NCBI GenBank assembly: GCA_003665825.1
Contig: QPFY01000011.1
Coordinates: 496,001-560,000, forward strand
Direction: 5' to 3'
Origin: Microbotryum silenes-acaulis
Lineage: Eukaryota; Basidiomycota; Microbotryomycetes; Microbotryales; Microbotryaceae
DNA: 64,000 nucleotides
Under the pieces are notes generated by a model that did not search any database, had not been told where the DNA came from, and saw only the letters and a program-made list of their open reading frames with translations. Shown piece by piece: positions 11,951 through 23,783 of the stretch (position 1 is the first letter of the stretch; every line of letters begins with the position of its first letter). The position numbers were made by a program, and so were the translations under genes.

Positions 11951-12024
11951 ATCGTATTGGCACTATGCGAGTGTTCTGAATGAACAATAGCCAGCGCCTG
12001 CAGTCGCAGCGCCCCGGGTGTCTG

Positions 12025-12032
12025 TGACGTCA
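12025..12032. promoter_or_regulatory. CRE-like TGACGTCA upstream of the left kinase-like copy
   Basis: A perfect palindromic TGACGTCA lies about 75 bp upstream of the left copy's start codon. This is the consensus for CREB/ATF-type bZIP factors. The right copy has only a partial version (GACGTCA, near 13823) at the equivalent place. A second perfect TGACGTCA occurs at about 25676, upstream of the hydrolase gene. A functional role is inferred. Confidence 0.3.
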
Positions 12033-13849
12033 CTGGAGTAGTACTCACCTCAGGCGTACCTTCAAAGGTACAGTGCACGCCAAAAACCTCAATCCTCAGC
12101 GAGTTTCATACTGGGGTGCCAGGAGTCCCCATCCCGGGGCCGTCAAGGGGACAGCAGTGTGTGTACTCCAACTACGAGATTATTGCGATGGGTCGAAGCC
12201 CCTAAAAATACTTCCCAAGCTGCCATGTGATGCCACTTCGAATATCTTCGTCTTGTCAGAGTCTCGATGGCCTCCGAGCTGAATCTGCGGCCCTGCGCTG
12301 GGTGCTTCACGGTCACGTGCAACCCGTGATCGAAGTCTGTTCTGTTGAAGTCGCGACCAACGGCGCGGCCGCGGCGGCGGCCAGAGTACGGCCAGCCCTG
12401 GCCAGCCGCAGCCAGCCGCGCGCTGCCGCGCGCCAAACCGCACGTGCCTATTCCTGTCCTTCCAACGCCCGGCCCTCTCCTTTATGTCTCTCTGTATTGC
12501 CTTGTTCTAACTTGGACCAAGTTTCCTTGCATCTCTAAGACAGGCTATCACACAACCGCCGTCATGCCACTTCTTCCGATCTTGTACACCTCCGCACCAT
12601 CGAGGTCAGCCCACAACGCTCAAATCTCGACGACGTGTTAAGCCTCGCGTCCACCACTAGCGACAGCCGATCCTCCCGCCGCACCGAACACGCACAATAT
12701 GTGTACTCCGGTCCACTTCTACGCAACAAGTGTCAGCACTCGATGATGTGGTTGTCAAGTGCAGTCTTGGGCAACTCGTGCGCAGCAGCATCAACTTCAG
12801 CATGGATCTCAGGCTGAAGGAGCTTTGTCGGGCGCACCACGTGGAAGGGTACTCCAGGAGGAATTCGCTTGCGAAAGAGCTATTTCTACAAGCACTCCTT
12901 TGGTCGTGCGATACCAACTGTGATGCTTGTTCGAATGGATATGTCTTCAGGCGGCAACAAGCCGCGAGTCCCGTGACTCCGCCACGTCGTCATTGCTTCC
13001 CCGATCACAGAGCATACGCATCAAGTCCTGTCGACGGGCTTCGAGCCGATCTGAACGAGGAAGTACAGGAAAATCGCGAGAAGTTCTCAGTGACTAACTC
13101 CAAACGAACGATGCACAGACGTCCACCGCTGCAGCCTGAACCCGAACAAGCAGAACTGTCAGAGAGTATAATGCTGCTTCATCCCACTCAGAGTCCCGAT
13201 TATGATCAGTTACTAGTTGTAGGTAGTAGTAACCATCCCTCAGCCGTCCCACGGGCGTCCCGACCCCGTCCCAAAGTTAAGCCATCCTCAAAATACACCC
13301 CCTTTTTGCTATGTGGGCGAGGAGGGGCCAGCAATGGTATACAACACTCTACCAAGCTTTCTCCGGGCCAAAAAAACAGAAAAGAGCTAGCTGCCTTACG
13401 TCCTTACCGCGCGCTGCAGTTCATTTGGCTGGGCCAATGAGCTGCCGACCTGACGCTTGGTCGCTCGTCGAGCGTCTCGTGTCGGCCAAGTAATACGACG
13501 AGCAATCTCCGACTGAACGACGTTTGTGCCAAACTCTGTTGATGAAAATAGTGAATATATAATAACTGGCTTGGTTTGGGCTTGGGGGCGAATTTCTCCA
13601 CGACACGCCCCCGCGAAGAAACCGGCGGGGCAGCGCAAGCAAGGGGGGGGGGGGGGGCCAAACGGGGTGGCGGGCGGGAAAGCAAAAAAAATCTGAAGTT
13701 TCGAGCAACAGGCGATGTTGCGAGCGAGAGCAGTTGGTTCTAGCAAGAGGGAGTGATTCACACCGCACTCGCCTTTCGACTCGCTCGGCGCGCCCGTTGG
13801 TCGCCTTTGGCAACCGGCCAAGACGTCACCGTAGTGATCTTCGGCGTGG
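12033..13849. other. Spacer between palindrome arms, no confident gene
   Basis: The longest plus-strand frame (12730-13440) lacks family motifs and has unremarkable composition, so I do not call it. Visible structure includes a GC-rich patch of GGCCAG/GCCGCG repeats at about 12358-12435, a run of 15 G residues at about 13643-13657, and an AT-rich patch (AATATATAATAAC) near 13552-13566. Nothing resembling a transposase, integrase or reverse transcriptase was found. The spacer could hold short transcribed elements that sequence reading alone cannot show. Confidence 0.4.
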
Positions 13850-13888
13850 GCTCCGACTGCAAGCGCTGCTCGTTCATTCAGGACGCTC

Positions 13889-16413
13889 ATGTTCGATATG
13901 GCTACGTTCGCCGACTTGCTCAGCTTCGTTTTCCCCTCGACAGGGTTCATGGTCGACGATACGGCCGAGCCCGAAGCACCTCCTCCCCTCACACAGCGCG
14001 GGCCAGGTGAATACTTCCCGCCTGGACTAGACCTGATCAGTGCCTGCCACGACTCTTCGCTCGTTGATAGGGTCCTGTCGGCTCTGGGACGAGGACTTGA
14101 CAAGAATGGGAAGCTTGACCTGGCCTTGCCTTTGACAATCGACAGCGCGGTCGTGTGGGACCGTTATGTGATCTACAGCGTGGACATCGCACTCGGACGA
14201 CTTAACTTGATGGCAATGAAAGTGGTGTCCATGCTCAAGGCGATCGGTGACGAACGTTTAAATTTTGATGTGTCAACAGCGAACGACAAGCACCATCCTC
14301 TGTCCGTGGCCAGTTGCGAGTACTATTTGTTCAGAGTCCCACCCGACGACGGCGCGCCGCCTCCGTCACCCGGCCCTACTAAGGACGACGAGGGCAGGTT
14401 CACCCCGGTGGTCATACATGGCTACAAGGCCAGTGATATCAAGACGTACTATGACGGTCTAACAAATGCATCGGGCGTTGAAAGACCAGGACTTGGTGCA
14501 CATCTACTCGACATTCGCATCGTCAACGCCACAGGCGAATTGGTCAGACTGGAAGGGGCCAAGGCCATTGCCGCCAAGGTGGGGCTCACATTCACGGGCG
14601 AAGCCGCCCGGGTGCGTTGCAGTCGGTGGGTGTTCTCATTTCTGACCATCTCACCTTTTGCATCCCAGATTGCCTTGCATGCCACCTCGCGCGGCGATCG
14701 TCGGTTTGCAATCATCTTGGTTTGCCGTACTTTGTCGTCACCGAACTGGGTCGGTATAATTTCCTGCGAGCCTTCGCTGGCCAGGCCAAACTCGCTGACC
14801 TCGTTGCTTCGCTTACCCTACTACCTCTCGTGGTCGTTATCGATGGAAAACGGCACCTACTGATCAGCGACCTGTGCTCGGCAGTGGTCGAGCCCGAGCA
14901 TTCGACTGCCAAGCCTAAATCGCTCATGGGCGTCCTACTCGGCACCCTCATGAATGTCTTTGACGACTACCGCGTAGAAGGTCACTCCTCAGAGGTGGAA
15001 CAGCGAATCCGTGATTACGTGAAGCAGCTTGATGAACTGACTGTGGTGAATGAGGTCCAACCCACCGACGATGTCCCTCGCGAGTCGACGCTCGACAATT
15101 CGTCTCCCGCTCATACCAGCACTGCCCGGAGCGACGAAGCCGCTGCATCAACCTCGATCCGTCGACCGGACGACACGTCCGACTCTTCAGAGGAGTTGAA
15201 AGCTTTTGTCAACCAAGGTAACCAGACTGATGGCTCGTCATTTCCCGGACCGGGCGGTAAGCGAGGTCGACATCTCCTCTGTGCGCAGCCTCGAAACTGA
15301 TCTGCTCACGATCATCTGCTCGGTCGTGACGGAGAACAGATTGTGTGCGATGTCAAAGAATTGCCCGACTCTCGAATGGTAGCGATACCCATCGAACTCG
15401 AAGTGGACACCGCACCCGCGCTTTCGCCCCAGCAGCCACCGGCCAAAAAGATTCGTCTCGACTCGGATGCGCCCCGGCCGAAGCTCACTGAAACTCTACC
15501 CCTTGCGATACAGGAGTTGTTCTCCCCCGACACATTCTTCAGCAAGGCGGAAGGCACACTCTCCTCACCGCTCGCCTCGGCGCTTACCTCGCGACTGAAT
15601 CTGGTGCGTCGAGTCGGCCGCGGAGCGGGTAGCTCGGTTTGGCAGGCCGAATGGTTGCATCACAGCGCGGGCAGTGCATGTCCGAGTCTGAGCGCTTCCA
15701 CCAGAAAGAGTTCTTCGACTACGAGCGCTTCCACCGGGAAGAGTTCTTCGACTACGAGCGCTTCCACCGGGAAGAGTTCTTTCACTACGAGCGCCAACCC
15801 CTCAACGCCTACGCCATCACCCCAGACAACACCCAACACATCTCCACGATCGCTACTTGATGTCAGGAGCACCCCTGACTCCTCACCCACCCCAGATCTG
15901 CCGTTGACAATGAATGGTCTTTCCTCGACAGGCATTGGCGGACGAGGGAAGCTCGTAGCCAAAGTCGTTTGGGAAGAGTTTTCCCCTTCGATCGCGCGGG
16001 AGTACTTTGTCTACACCTCAATCGTTCCTCTACTTTCTTCCCAGGCACAAGAGTACTTCCCCGCTTTCCATGAATTGTACCGGAGTGGGAACGAGGGACA
16101 GGCCTACATCTTCGTGATGGAGGATGCAGGGTCGCCGATCACCCACAAGCAATTGGAAGCGGATGCCGAGTTGAAGGCCAAGGTCGAGTGAGTCCGGATC
16201 GTGCGTAGACCGTGGATGGACGTGTCGCAATCCGTGTCGCGACTCGACTCAGCTGATCTGTAGATGCCGACTCGACGTTCCTGTGCGTGCAGTCTCGCAT
16301 TGAAACTCATCGCCGACGAGGGTCTCCATCACAATGACGAAGGAGCGCGAAATGTCTTGCTTCGGCCCGACGCGGTCGGATTTGTCTCATTGATTGGGGC
16401 GAGGCACAGGTGA
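13889..16413 (+). pseudogene. Kinase-like gene, right palindrome copy (apparently frameshifted)
   Basis: This is the inverted paralogue of the gene at 9447-11950. Exon 1 starts at 13889 (MFDMATFADLLSFVF) and is open for about 230 codons, clearly diverged from the left copy yet aligning throughout (FPPGLDLISACHDSSLVDRV is shared). Against the left copy it lacks one base near 14720 and two bases near 15228, so the central segment is out of frame; after the second loss the frame is restored. The downstream part keeps the VGRGAGSSVW glycine loop, LVAKVVWEE, VMEDAG and, after an intron with a GTGAGT donor, HHNDEGARNVLL. It ends at the same TGA as the left copy. A Ser/Thr-rich insert holds three tandem 33-nt units (15691-15789) where the left copy has only one. 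Function is unknown. Confidence 0.6.
15691..15789 (+). repeat. Three tandem 33-nt units within the right kinase-like copy
   Basis: Units at 15691-15723, 15724-15756 and 15757-15789 each encode an 11-residue motif (SASTRKSSSTT, SASTGKSSSTT, SASTGKSSFTT). The corresponding part of the left copy has a single related unit (TGERSFTT). This is an in-frame minisatellite expansion specific to one arm, placed in the low-complexity linker between the glycine loop and the Lys-bearing strand. Confidence 0.9.
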
Positions 16414-16895
16414 GGTGACTGGTTGGTGCTCGTGTCTGGGGGCTTTGTTTGTACTAAGTTTGTATACAAAACACACTGTTCCGAAGCTATCCGCGGTGTC
16501 GTCTCCTTTTGTGGCCTAGCTGGGGTTTCCATTCCTCGAGTTTCGGCCCCTTTCGGGCCTTCCCTTGCCTTTATCTGCATCACCACAGACTATCCCCTCG
16601 ACACCGCCGGGCTCACCACTTGATCAACCCCATAGCTATCGAGGATGTCCGTTTCATGCGAGTCACTTCTGGTATGCGCGTCAAACCTCGCTTGCTCGTG
16701 AGCTATCCCCTCCGCTCTCGATCATTACTGACGTCGAGGCGTCTGGGTCACGGTAGCCCAGTGGCGCTTGCACGTGTCGACGAGGACGATGCAGCATCGA
16801 CGACACAATATCTGCACCTATGCTGATACGACCACACCCTCTCACGTTGATGGGCGACTCGGCTACTTTCCGTAGCGCCCCAGCATTGAGACGCA

Positions 16896-17270
16896 GCTTC
16901 TACACGTGTTCTTCTTCTGGGGTCTTGAGAATCTTTCGCGGGTTTGTCTTTTAGGCGCCGCCCGAGTTCTAGGCGTTCATTTGCTTCCTGCTAGCACCAA
17001 AAAAAAAACGACCTATAAAAGCCATTCTGACCTCAGACTAGCCTTCCTTGCTCAACCTGGAAGACCCAGTCTTTGTCTGTCAGGTCGGTCGGTCTGAAAG
17101 TGGCGCTGCCAGTCGACCCTACGGGAAATCCGCGCAACCGCAGTTAGACCGCGGTCGACTTTGGCGCGACGATCGAGCCAAAGTGCGGGCACTCCCGTAG
17201 GGGCCAGTCGCCCCGCCAGCGCCTTCCCCTCCTCCTCTCCCACCTCAAGCAAACCCCAGTGGAAAGCATC
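16896..17270. other. Intergenic between the palindrome and the Asterix-like gene
   Basis: It contains an A9 run near 17000 followed by a TATAAAA at 17014-17020, about 250 bp upstream of the next start codon and possibly part of its promoter. It also has a pair of related segments around GGTCGGTCGG and GCGGTCGACT. No coding potential was recognised. Confidence 0.35.
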
Positions 17271-17993
17271 ATGGCCCGATCCGCGAAATCATACGACCCT
17301 TCCGAACCGCGGGATCCGAAGAAGGCTCTTCCGTATACCTATCCGTATTCGGATAACATCGTTGCCGGTGAGTTTGGAACCTGGTTGTGGGATAACAGGG
17401 GAAGGCAGGAGGGAAGGAGAGGTTCCCCACATAGCCCGTCAGACGTCAGCTGCTGCTCGTTTGCGTAGTTGAGAGCGGCTTGGAGGCAGGGGATGTCGTC
17501 CCAAGGCTGAAGAAGCGTATCCCAGTGCCGTCAAAGACTAAGCTCACACCCTTACATCTCTCCCAACCCCCCTCCACCGCACCAGACACCCTCGCGATCG
17601 TCGCAGCCATGTTCGCCTCCTTGGCCGTGATCACCCGTTACCCCGTCTACGTCTACTTTGGCTTTTTGTTCTCAATCTCGGCCATCAACACGGGCAAGAA
17701 GCTGGACAAGAGCAAGAGAGCGACGAGCGTTTCAGGTCCGTCTTAGGCTCTCACGGTCTTGGGGCTCCGAGTCCGGGCTTCATCTGCTCACTCCCTCGCT
17801 CGTCCTGTGGTTCATAACAGGTTGGAGTGGCCTCCTCTTCGTCCTCACTGCTTTTTTATCCGTATACTATCCTCTCGTCTCCGGAGTAGCCGTGAAAGCG
17901 CCGTACGATTTCTGGTCCAAACCTTTCCCGCTCGGATTGGGTGCGGGCACGATCCCGGCGCCGAGGTTAGCTCAAGTCGTGGAAGGGATCTAA
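17271..17993 (+). CDS. ER membrane PAT-complex subunit Asterix-like (UPF0139) protein
   Basis: Three exons. The first encodes MARSAKSYDPSEPRDPKK, a polar Pro-rich N-terminus (DPxxPxK...LxYxxP) like that of Asterix. It joins through a GTGAGT donor near 17369 to ADTLAIVAAMFASLAVIT, a membrane segment, then YPVYVYFGFLFSISAINTG, a second, followed by a short basic loop (KKLDKSKRATS). After another intron a third segment, LLFVLTAFLSVYYPL, precedes a short tail. Asterix with CCDC47 forms the PAT complex, an intramembrane chaperone at the Sec61-associated multipass translocon. The assignment rests on size, topology and the N-terminal motif and is less certain than the neighbouring calls. The conserved Asn-Ser (or similar) motif of the family appears only loosely as SAINTGK. 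Confidence 0.6.
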
Positions 17994-18097
17994 GTCGGGA
18001 ATAGTCTGTGTGTCATTGTTGTGCAATTCATAGTATCATATCTACATCAAGTTCCTCGGGAGAAAAACACAGTTCAAAGCTTCGCCACCCCACCCAC

Positions 18098-19789
18098 TCA
18101 ATCGAATGGGATTCTCCTCAACTTACCCCCACTACCTTCCTCCTTCCTCCTGATCGCCTCGGCAGCCGCAAAGGCCGAAGGGATCGCGATCCCACAACAA
18201 TCGCCAAAACCCTCACCTCTCACATGCACATGTCCGTGCGCATCCAAATGAACGCCTTTCTCCCCCTCCCCATTCCCTTCCAACTCTTCTCCATCCGGTG
18301 GTAATGGGAAGGGGAGGAGAGTGCCGAATAAAAAGTGTTGAGCGACGGGTAACTTGGCGAGTACTTCGGCCGTATACATTTTGAGCATGCCGGAATTGAC
18401 TTTGGCCCAGGTTTTGACACCGGAAATGTCGTCCAGCATCGGGGAGTGCCAACGGAGAGAGGCCGTTTTGATCTAGTTTTTTTGGACGGAGGTTGGCTCA
18501 GTAAGAATGAGAAGCTTGGTCAAGGGAGGGGGAACTGAGTCTTTCTTACCGAGTTGATGTACCGAATGTAGGAAAAGTACATGTAATCCTTGGCGAACTC
18601 GTCCAAAATTTCGGGATCATGAATCGCCTTGGGTCGTAAATGCTTATGATTGCGCAACTGGGCCGAACCGAAAACTGTAGCACACGGGCAGGTCAAACAG
18701 CGGTCAACCAAGCCAAGAGATCTATCTCTCGCAGAGTGTTGTGTGTGGGACCTACTGAAGACGGCAAAGTGATAATCGTCCAAACCTTGAGCACCGTGCG
18801 ACCCGGCGGGTTCGAGCCAATATTCAGTTTGCAGGAGACGCGCGACCGTCATGTACCTGAGATGGTGGAGATTGTCAGACATTCCCAAGACTTTTGCACC
18901 TCTAGTGCGGACAGGGCGACCCACCTCCAAAAGAGCTTGATCACGACCGCTCGATCGTCGTCGGGGGTCAAGATCTTCAATTTGTCCAAACACAGCCTGC
19001 TCGGGCAACCCATACGCACGATGGGTCAGCGTTCATGACCAGGCGATGGTAGGAAATGTTTCATGATCTTGTGTACTCACAACCAGCAAATGAAGTTCAA
19101 CTCCATACCGGATCCATAGTCGACGCGGGTGCGATTTCCCCAGCTCTCGGTGAAATAGCCACTCAGCTCGGTCACGTGCTCGGTTGGGAGATTTGGGATC
19201 GACCGATGCAGTTCAGCAGATTGCTGTGAGGTTGCGGATCGATGGGGCGTTGCAAGCCGTGGGGGGGTCGAGAAAAAATGACGGGACGATGTCTGGATCA
19301 GGTTTCGGTGGATAGCCCGGGTGCATCGAGTCAGGGAAGCGAGGAGGGAAGACCGACCTCGACGACTTTGTCGTAAAAGGTCCTGAATGCCGGATTACCG
19401 AACCTGCTCTGGCCGTTATCGATTGGTGGAGTCTCCTCGACGATCTTTTCGATCCGTTGCAAGACGCTCAATAGAGCATCGACGGCCTGCAGATGAAAAG
19501 AGGATGTCCGAAAGTTGAGGTCCCCCCCCCACACGTAGATGAGTCAGCTCCGAGAACCTAGCTGTAACGGTCATAGCTCGGCAGAACGAGTACTTGCGGG
19601 TGAGCACTGGATTGGATCGGTCAGTTTTACGTCTACCACGGCCTCGTTGAGCCGTTCGATGTAGTCGATCACGTGCTGGTGCGTCGGCGAGTCGAGGAAG
19701 CGCTGCAGATGGGCGCGCGAAATGATTCGTTTTGCAGGGGAGGAGGGGGAGGGAGGAGACTGAGAGTGGGGGCCAGCAGTGGTAGGCAT
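18098..19789 (-). CDS. Serine/threonine phosphatase 2A activator (PTPA; Rrd1/Rrd2 type)
   Basis: A peptidyl-prolyl isomerase-like activator that helps load metals into, and activate, PP2A-family catalytic subunits. The start at [12 protein letters not shown] precedes the family core. In order I see [33 protein letters not shown] with [28 protein letters not shown] with GLDDYHF (the PTPA signature around YxLEPAGSxGxWGLDDY); [39 protein letters not shown]; and [19 protein letters not shown]. The protein ends with a polar His/Gly-rich tail and RRIPFD. It is divergent from VPS53, with 259 bp between start codons. The Rrd1/Rrd2 distinction cannot be made by eye. The short exons near 19050-19330 and 19560-19640 have uncertain boundaries. 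Confidence 0.9.
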
Positions 19790-20048
19790 GTGCTCGGGTA
19801 GTAGTGTGGTGGTGGAAGCTATGATTGGAGCTGCGACGAGGGCGAAGGAAGGGAAAGAGGACCCGCGCGGTCATCCGTGCCCGGGTAATACAAATTGCGC
19901 ATCACTAATACGGCCGACATGTAATAATTCCCGCATTACAACTCGTGATTGAACCTCGCGCATCGCTCTCCACTTGACGCCGACGACAAGACCACTCGCA
20001 CGACCACTCGCACTCGAACTCGCACTCGAACTCGCAACTCGGCCCCCG

Positions 20049-23000
20049 ATGCCACCTCCGACACTCGTACTACCCAACACCGACGCCCAACCCCCACAAC
20101 CACAACATGCTGGCCATCCTACCGGTCCCTTGCCCGACCTGGCACACGAGCTGTTGATCGCTTTGGGCCAGGCGATCGACCGTGACGCGCTCGACTCGTT
20201 CGTGCTCAGTAGCAGTAGCAGTAGCAGTAGCAGCAGTCGGTCAGCCGCATCCGGCACAGCGGCCAACGGTGGTGGAGGCCCATTGCGTGTCGAAGAACTG
20301 CTCAACGAGCTGATCCCAGATGGTCAGTCACGCGTGCTCGTTCAGAACAAAGCCCGTGTCCTGACCCCGACTTCCTTGGACGACCCAGAACAAGCGATCG
20401 CTCAAACACCGCTCGTGTCGCTGCTCCTGCGAGCCAAGATACAAGACCTGCGCATCGAGATACAGGGCTTGACCCTCCTACTCGAACAAGATCAATCACC
20501 GGACAACATGACCCTCATACAGGAACTCATAGGCGTTGAGTCCGCCGGCACTTGGGGAGATTTCTTCCCTTCCCCCACCCACTCACTCTGCCCCTCGCCC
20601 CCACAGGAACTGCTCAGTCAGGTCACCGCCATCAGGGACGCCGCAACCGAGAGTGAGATGGTCGTCAGGGAGATCACCAGGGATATCCAATCGCTCGACT
20701 TGGCCAAACGCAACCTCGTCGCTTCCATCACCGCTCTCAAGCGATTCCAGATGCTAGGTTCGTTCGAGCAACACGTGCATAGATCAAGCCGCCCGTGGAA
20801 AACTGATCTTTTCGGTCAAACTCCGACACAGTCAACGCTTTCGATCAACTCAATCGACTGGCCAAATCGAGACGATATAGAGAGACCGCACAGGCCTTGG
20901 GCGCGGTCAAGCAGCTGTCGTCCTACTTCAAGACCTACGGCTCGGTCGATCGAGTCGCCGCCGTCAGTCGGGGCGTCGTCGATGTGCAAGGCGTACTGAG
21001 AACGCAGGTGATGAGGGACTTTGAAGAAGCGTGAGTGTCATGTTATCAGATCACGTCAAAAAACATACTCACATGATTTGGAACGCCAATTTTCACAGAT
21101 TCGCGAGCGACGCATCGAGGGCCGGCAAGAATAGCCAACTCGCCGATGCGTGTCTCGTCATCGATGCGCTGGGGGAAGAAGCCAAGTAGGTCCTGCCTGT
21201 TTCAGCCTGTTTTCCGAGAAACTATTGATCCGATGTGCATTCTCCCAAACAGGAACGGCCTGTTCAGTTGGTACACCGTCCTCCTCCTGCGCGACTACCG
21301 CAAGGTCTTCGGATCCAACTCTGAAGCCGGCCAACTCGACAACATCTCGAGGAGGTTCGCATGGTTCAGGAGGATACTCAAGACCCACGAGGACGAAAAT
21401 GGGACCATCTTCCCTTCCGTCTGGAGTGTCGGGGCCGTTTTGGCCGGGGGGTTCAGCGAAGTGACAAGGTGCGCTCGAATCTGTTCCTGTGACGGGTGTC
21501 AGCCGACTGCAGCTGATTGGCGCGATCGATTTGATCGCCCACAGAGACGACCTCAAGAGCGTCCTCCAGAAAGCCGCCCCAGGTCTCCAAGTTGGCCTCT
21601 TGCTCGAAGCCTTGGGACAAACGGTCGAGTTCGAGCGCGAACTGTCGCGCAAATTCACGCTCCCCTTCGACTACATCGCCTCGCTCTCGGCCGTACGCTC
21701 GGGTCGATCAGGCCCCACGGCACCCATCTCGGCCGTGTTCGAACCTTACCTTGGCATCTTTGTCGACGCCCAGGACAAAACCCTGTCGGATATGATGGGC
21801 ACCTTCACCTCGTCCCGCGTGTCCATCTCGCCCTCTGACAACCCGTCCGCAGTGTTGCCCTCTTCGACCGAGCTATTCTACTTCTACCGAGAGGCGTTGG
21901 AGCGGTGCGCCAAGTTGAGCGTCAAGCAACCCTTGTTGGATTTGTGCAAGGTCTATCGCAAGTGGCTCAAGATGTATGCCGAGGACGTATTGGCAGGGGC
22001 TTTGGTCAAGTGAGTGGAATGCATCCGGAGACGACTCGCACAGTCCATGGGGGGAGGCTGACGACTAGTCTTCCTCCCTTTCTTCACCTCACAGAACCGA
22101 TCGAAGATCAGTAGAAGGGCGAGGTCCCTCCTTGCACGAGCTCCAAACTGCCTGTCTGGTCCTCAACACCGCCGAATACTGTCTCGAAACCGCAACCCAA
22201 CTCGAAGAACGCCTCATCGAAAAGATCGACGCTGATCTCAAAGCCCAAGTCAGCCTCGAACGAGAGAAGGACCTCTTCGTCCAAACAACCTCGGCGAGTT
22301 TGTTGGCTATTCTGAAAGAGTTGGAAATGAGTCTGGAGGGACCGTTCAATTTGATGTTAAGGAGTCCTTGGAGGGATGTCGAGTATGTTTCGAATGAGAG
22401 TCCGTATGTCGCGGATCTGGTCAGGTGCGTCGAGACGGTCGTTACTGTTGTAAGGGATGGGGTCGAGCAGAAGAAATTCGTCAGGAGCGTGTGCGATAAG
22501 ATTGTTGGGTGAGTCGCTTGAAGGCTGTGGTCGGGTTTGGAGGATCACGTCGCTGACTACGGATGGTGCTTGTGCGCAGACTCGTGTTGGCCAAGTTCAC
22601 GCAGACGATCGTCCGGTGTCGACCAATAGCTCAGATTGGGGCAGAGCAGGTGCTTTCAGGCTTGGATCACGGTGGGAATGATTGGAGTTGGTAGCTGACC
22701 CTCCCGTGACTCCGATGCAGATTCTGCTGGATCTCCAATCCCTCAAGACGTGCTTGCTCCATCTGGTTCTCCCTCCTGGCGATACCTCAGCCGTGCCCAT
22801 GTCGTACGTACGATCTCCGGCGTACGAACAGGGCTCAACACTCACCACCTCTTCTTACGATCTCAGATATTCACGCTACGTCTCTCGAAGTGTCACCAAG
22901 ATCGACACGTTGCTCAAAGTCATCATGACGCCTGAAGAGCCCGCCGAAGAATTCGTCAAGAATTACCTCGTGTTGGTGCCATGCCAATCGTTCAGCGATT

Positions 23001-23602
23001 TCCAAAAAGTCTTGGACCTCAAGGTGAGTGCACAAGTCAGGATAATTTAGCGTATAGTACCTGGCGCTGATCGCTTCATGTTTTGGTGGACTCAGGGAGT
23101 TCGTCGAGCCGAACAAAACAACCTACTCGACATCTTTCTCGCTCGAACTTCGACTGCAACGGGTTTGGACGATACGTCCTTCCTCACCTCGCTCGATATG
23201 GACCCTAACGCGGCGATCAACTCGTTCCAATCTCCTTCTGGGTCGGGAGTTAGTTCGCCTTTACTCGCTTCGTCGAATACGAACTCGAATGCTCTGGGTG
23301 GCAGTACGGGTGGAGGAGGTGGGTTCCTCGGCTTGGGAGCCAGTCCTTTAGGCGGCTCCGGAGGCGGCTCAGGAGGAAGTCGAGAAGGTAGTCGAACGTC
23401 GACGCCCATCGGTGGATTCGGACGAGCCGGATCCTTGAGCGGACCTAGTGGTGGTGGTGGACAAAGTCAGTCCGGTCCGGGTGGGGGTAGTGAGGGTGGG
23501 CATGGGCATGGTGGGAAGGAGGCATTGGCGGAGTTTAGGAAGTTTGGGCAGAGGATCGGCATGGCGTCGAGGTTGTTTAGCGGGAGGGAAGGGGCGCATT
23601 AG
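20049..23602 (+). CDS. VPS53: GARP complex subunit Vps53
   Basis: VPS53 is a CATCHR-type tethering subunit that works with Vps51, Vps52 and Vps54 in retrograde endosome-to-Golgi transport. The first ATG of the open frame (20049) gives MPPPTLVLPNTD; an upstream extension has no ATG. A Ser run encoded by AGC/AGT repeats follows (20208-20238). The diagnostic coiled coil reads MTLIQELIG, then ELLSQVTAIRDAA with ESEMVVREITRDIQSLDLAK, and next YRETAQALGAVKQLSSYF. Later exons give NGLFSWYTVLLLRDYRKVF, ISRRFAWFRRILK and FTLPFDYIASL, then a helical C-terminal region (TPEEPAEEFVKNYLVLVP). A long Gly/Ser-rich tail ends at TAG 23600-23602. Roughly ten exons. The intron at 20535-20606 (GTTGAG donor) is 72 nt, in frame and stop-free, so a retained form would add 24 residues. 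Confidence 0.9.
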
Positions 23603-23783
23603 ACTGGGGCTGGTTCATTGAGGTTCGACTATCTTTTTTTTGTCTGTGCCGGTGTTCAGATGTATTCGTCTACTTGCAATGACTGAGGTTTGAGGACACG
23701 GATCTACACGAACACGAAACTGGCGGGGGCGGGTCTAGGTACTTGAGTTCAAGCCGCTAACTTAAATGAACACGCCGCCGCAT

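Larger units (their letters stand above)
8990..16895. repeat. Large inverted duplication (arms about 8990-12000 and 13850-16895)
   Basis: The right arm on the plus strand matches the reverse complement of the left arm in collinear order over about 3 kb, around a central spacer of about 1.85 kb. Homology covers the upstream flank, all exons of a kinase-like gene, its introns and about 480 bp of 3' flank. Similarity is a patchwork. Left 10587-11046 and right 14769-15228 look identical by eye, as do left 9273-9903 and right 15956-16587. The segments between and outside these blocks are strongly diverged, with amino-acid changes every few residues. The identical blocks include an intron and non-coding flank, so coding constraint cannot explain them. 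Gene conversion or repeated recombination between arms is the likely cause. Repeat ends were set by eye to within about 30 bp. Confidence 0.85.

Noticed and set aside
12730..13440. 236-codon open frame in the palindrome spacer
   Set aside because: No family motif, no splice structure and composition not clearly coding; treated as chance.
8990..16895. Interpretation of the inverted duplication as a DNA transposon with terminal inverted repeats
   Set aside because: No transposase, no short target-site duplication noticed, and the arms contain complete multi-exon genes rather than element ends.
20208..20238. CRISPR-like or satellite array
   Set aside because: It is a simple AGC/AGT trinucleotide run encoding serines inside VPS53.
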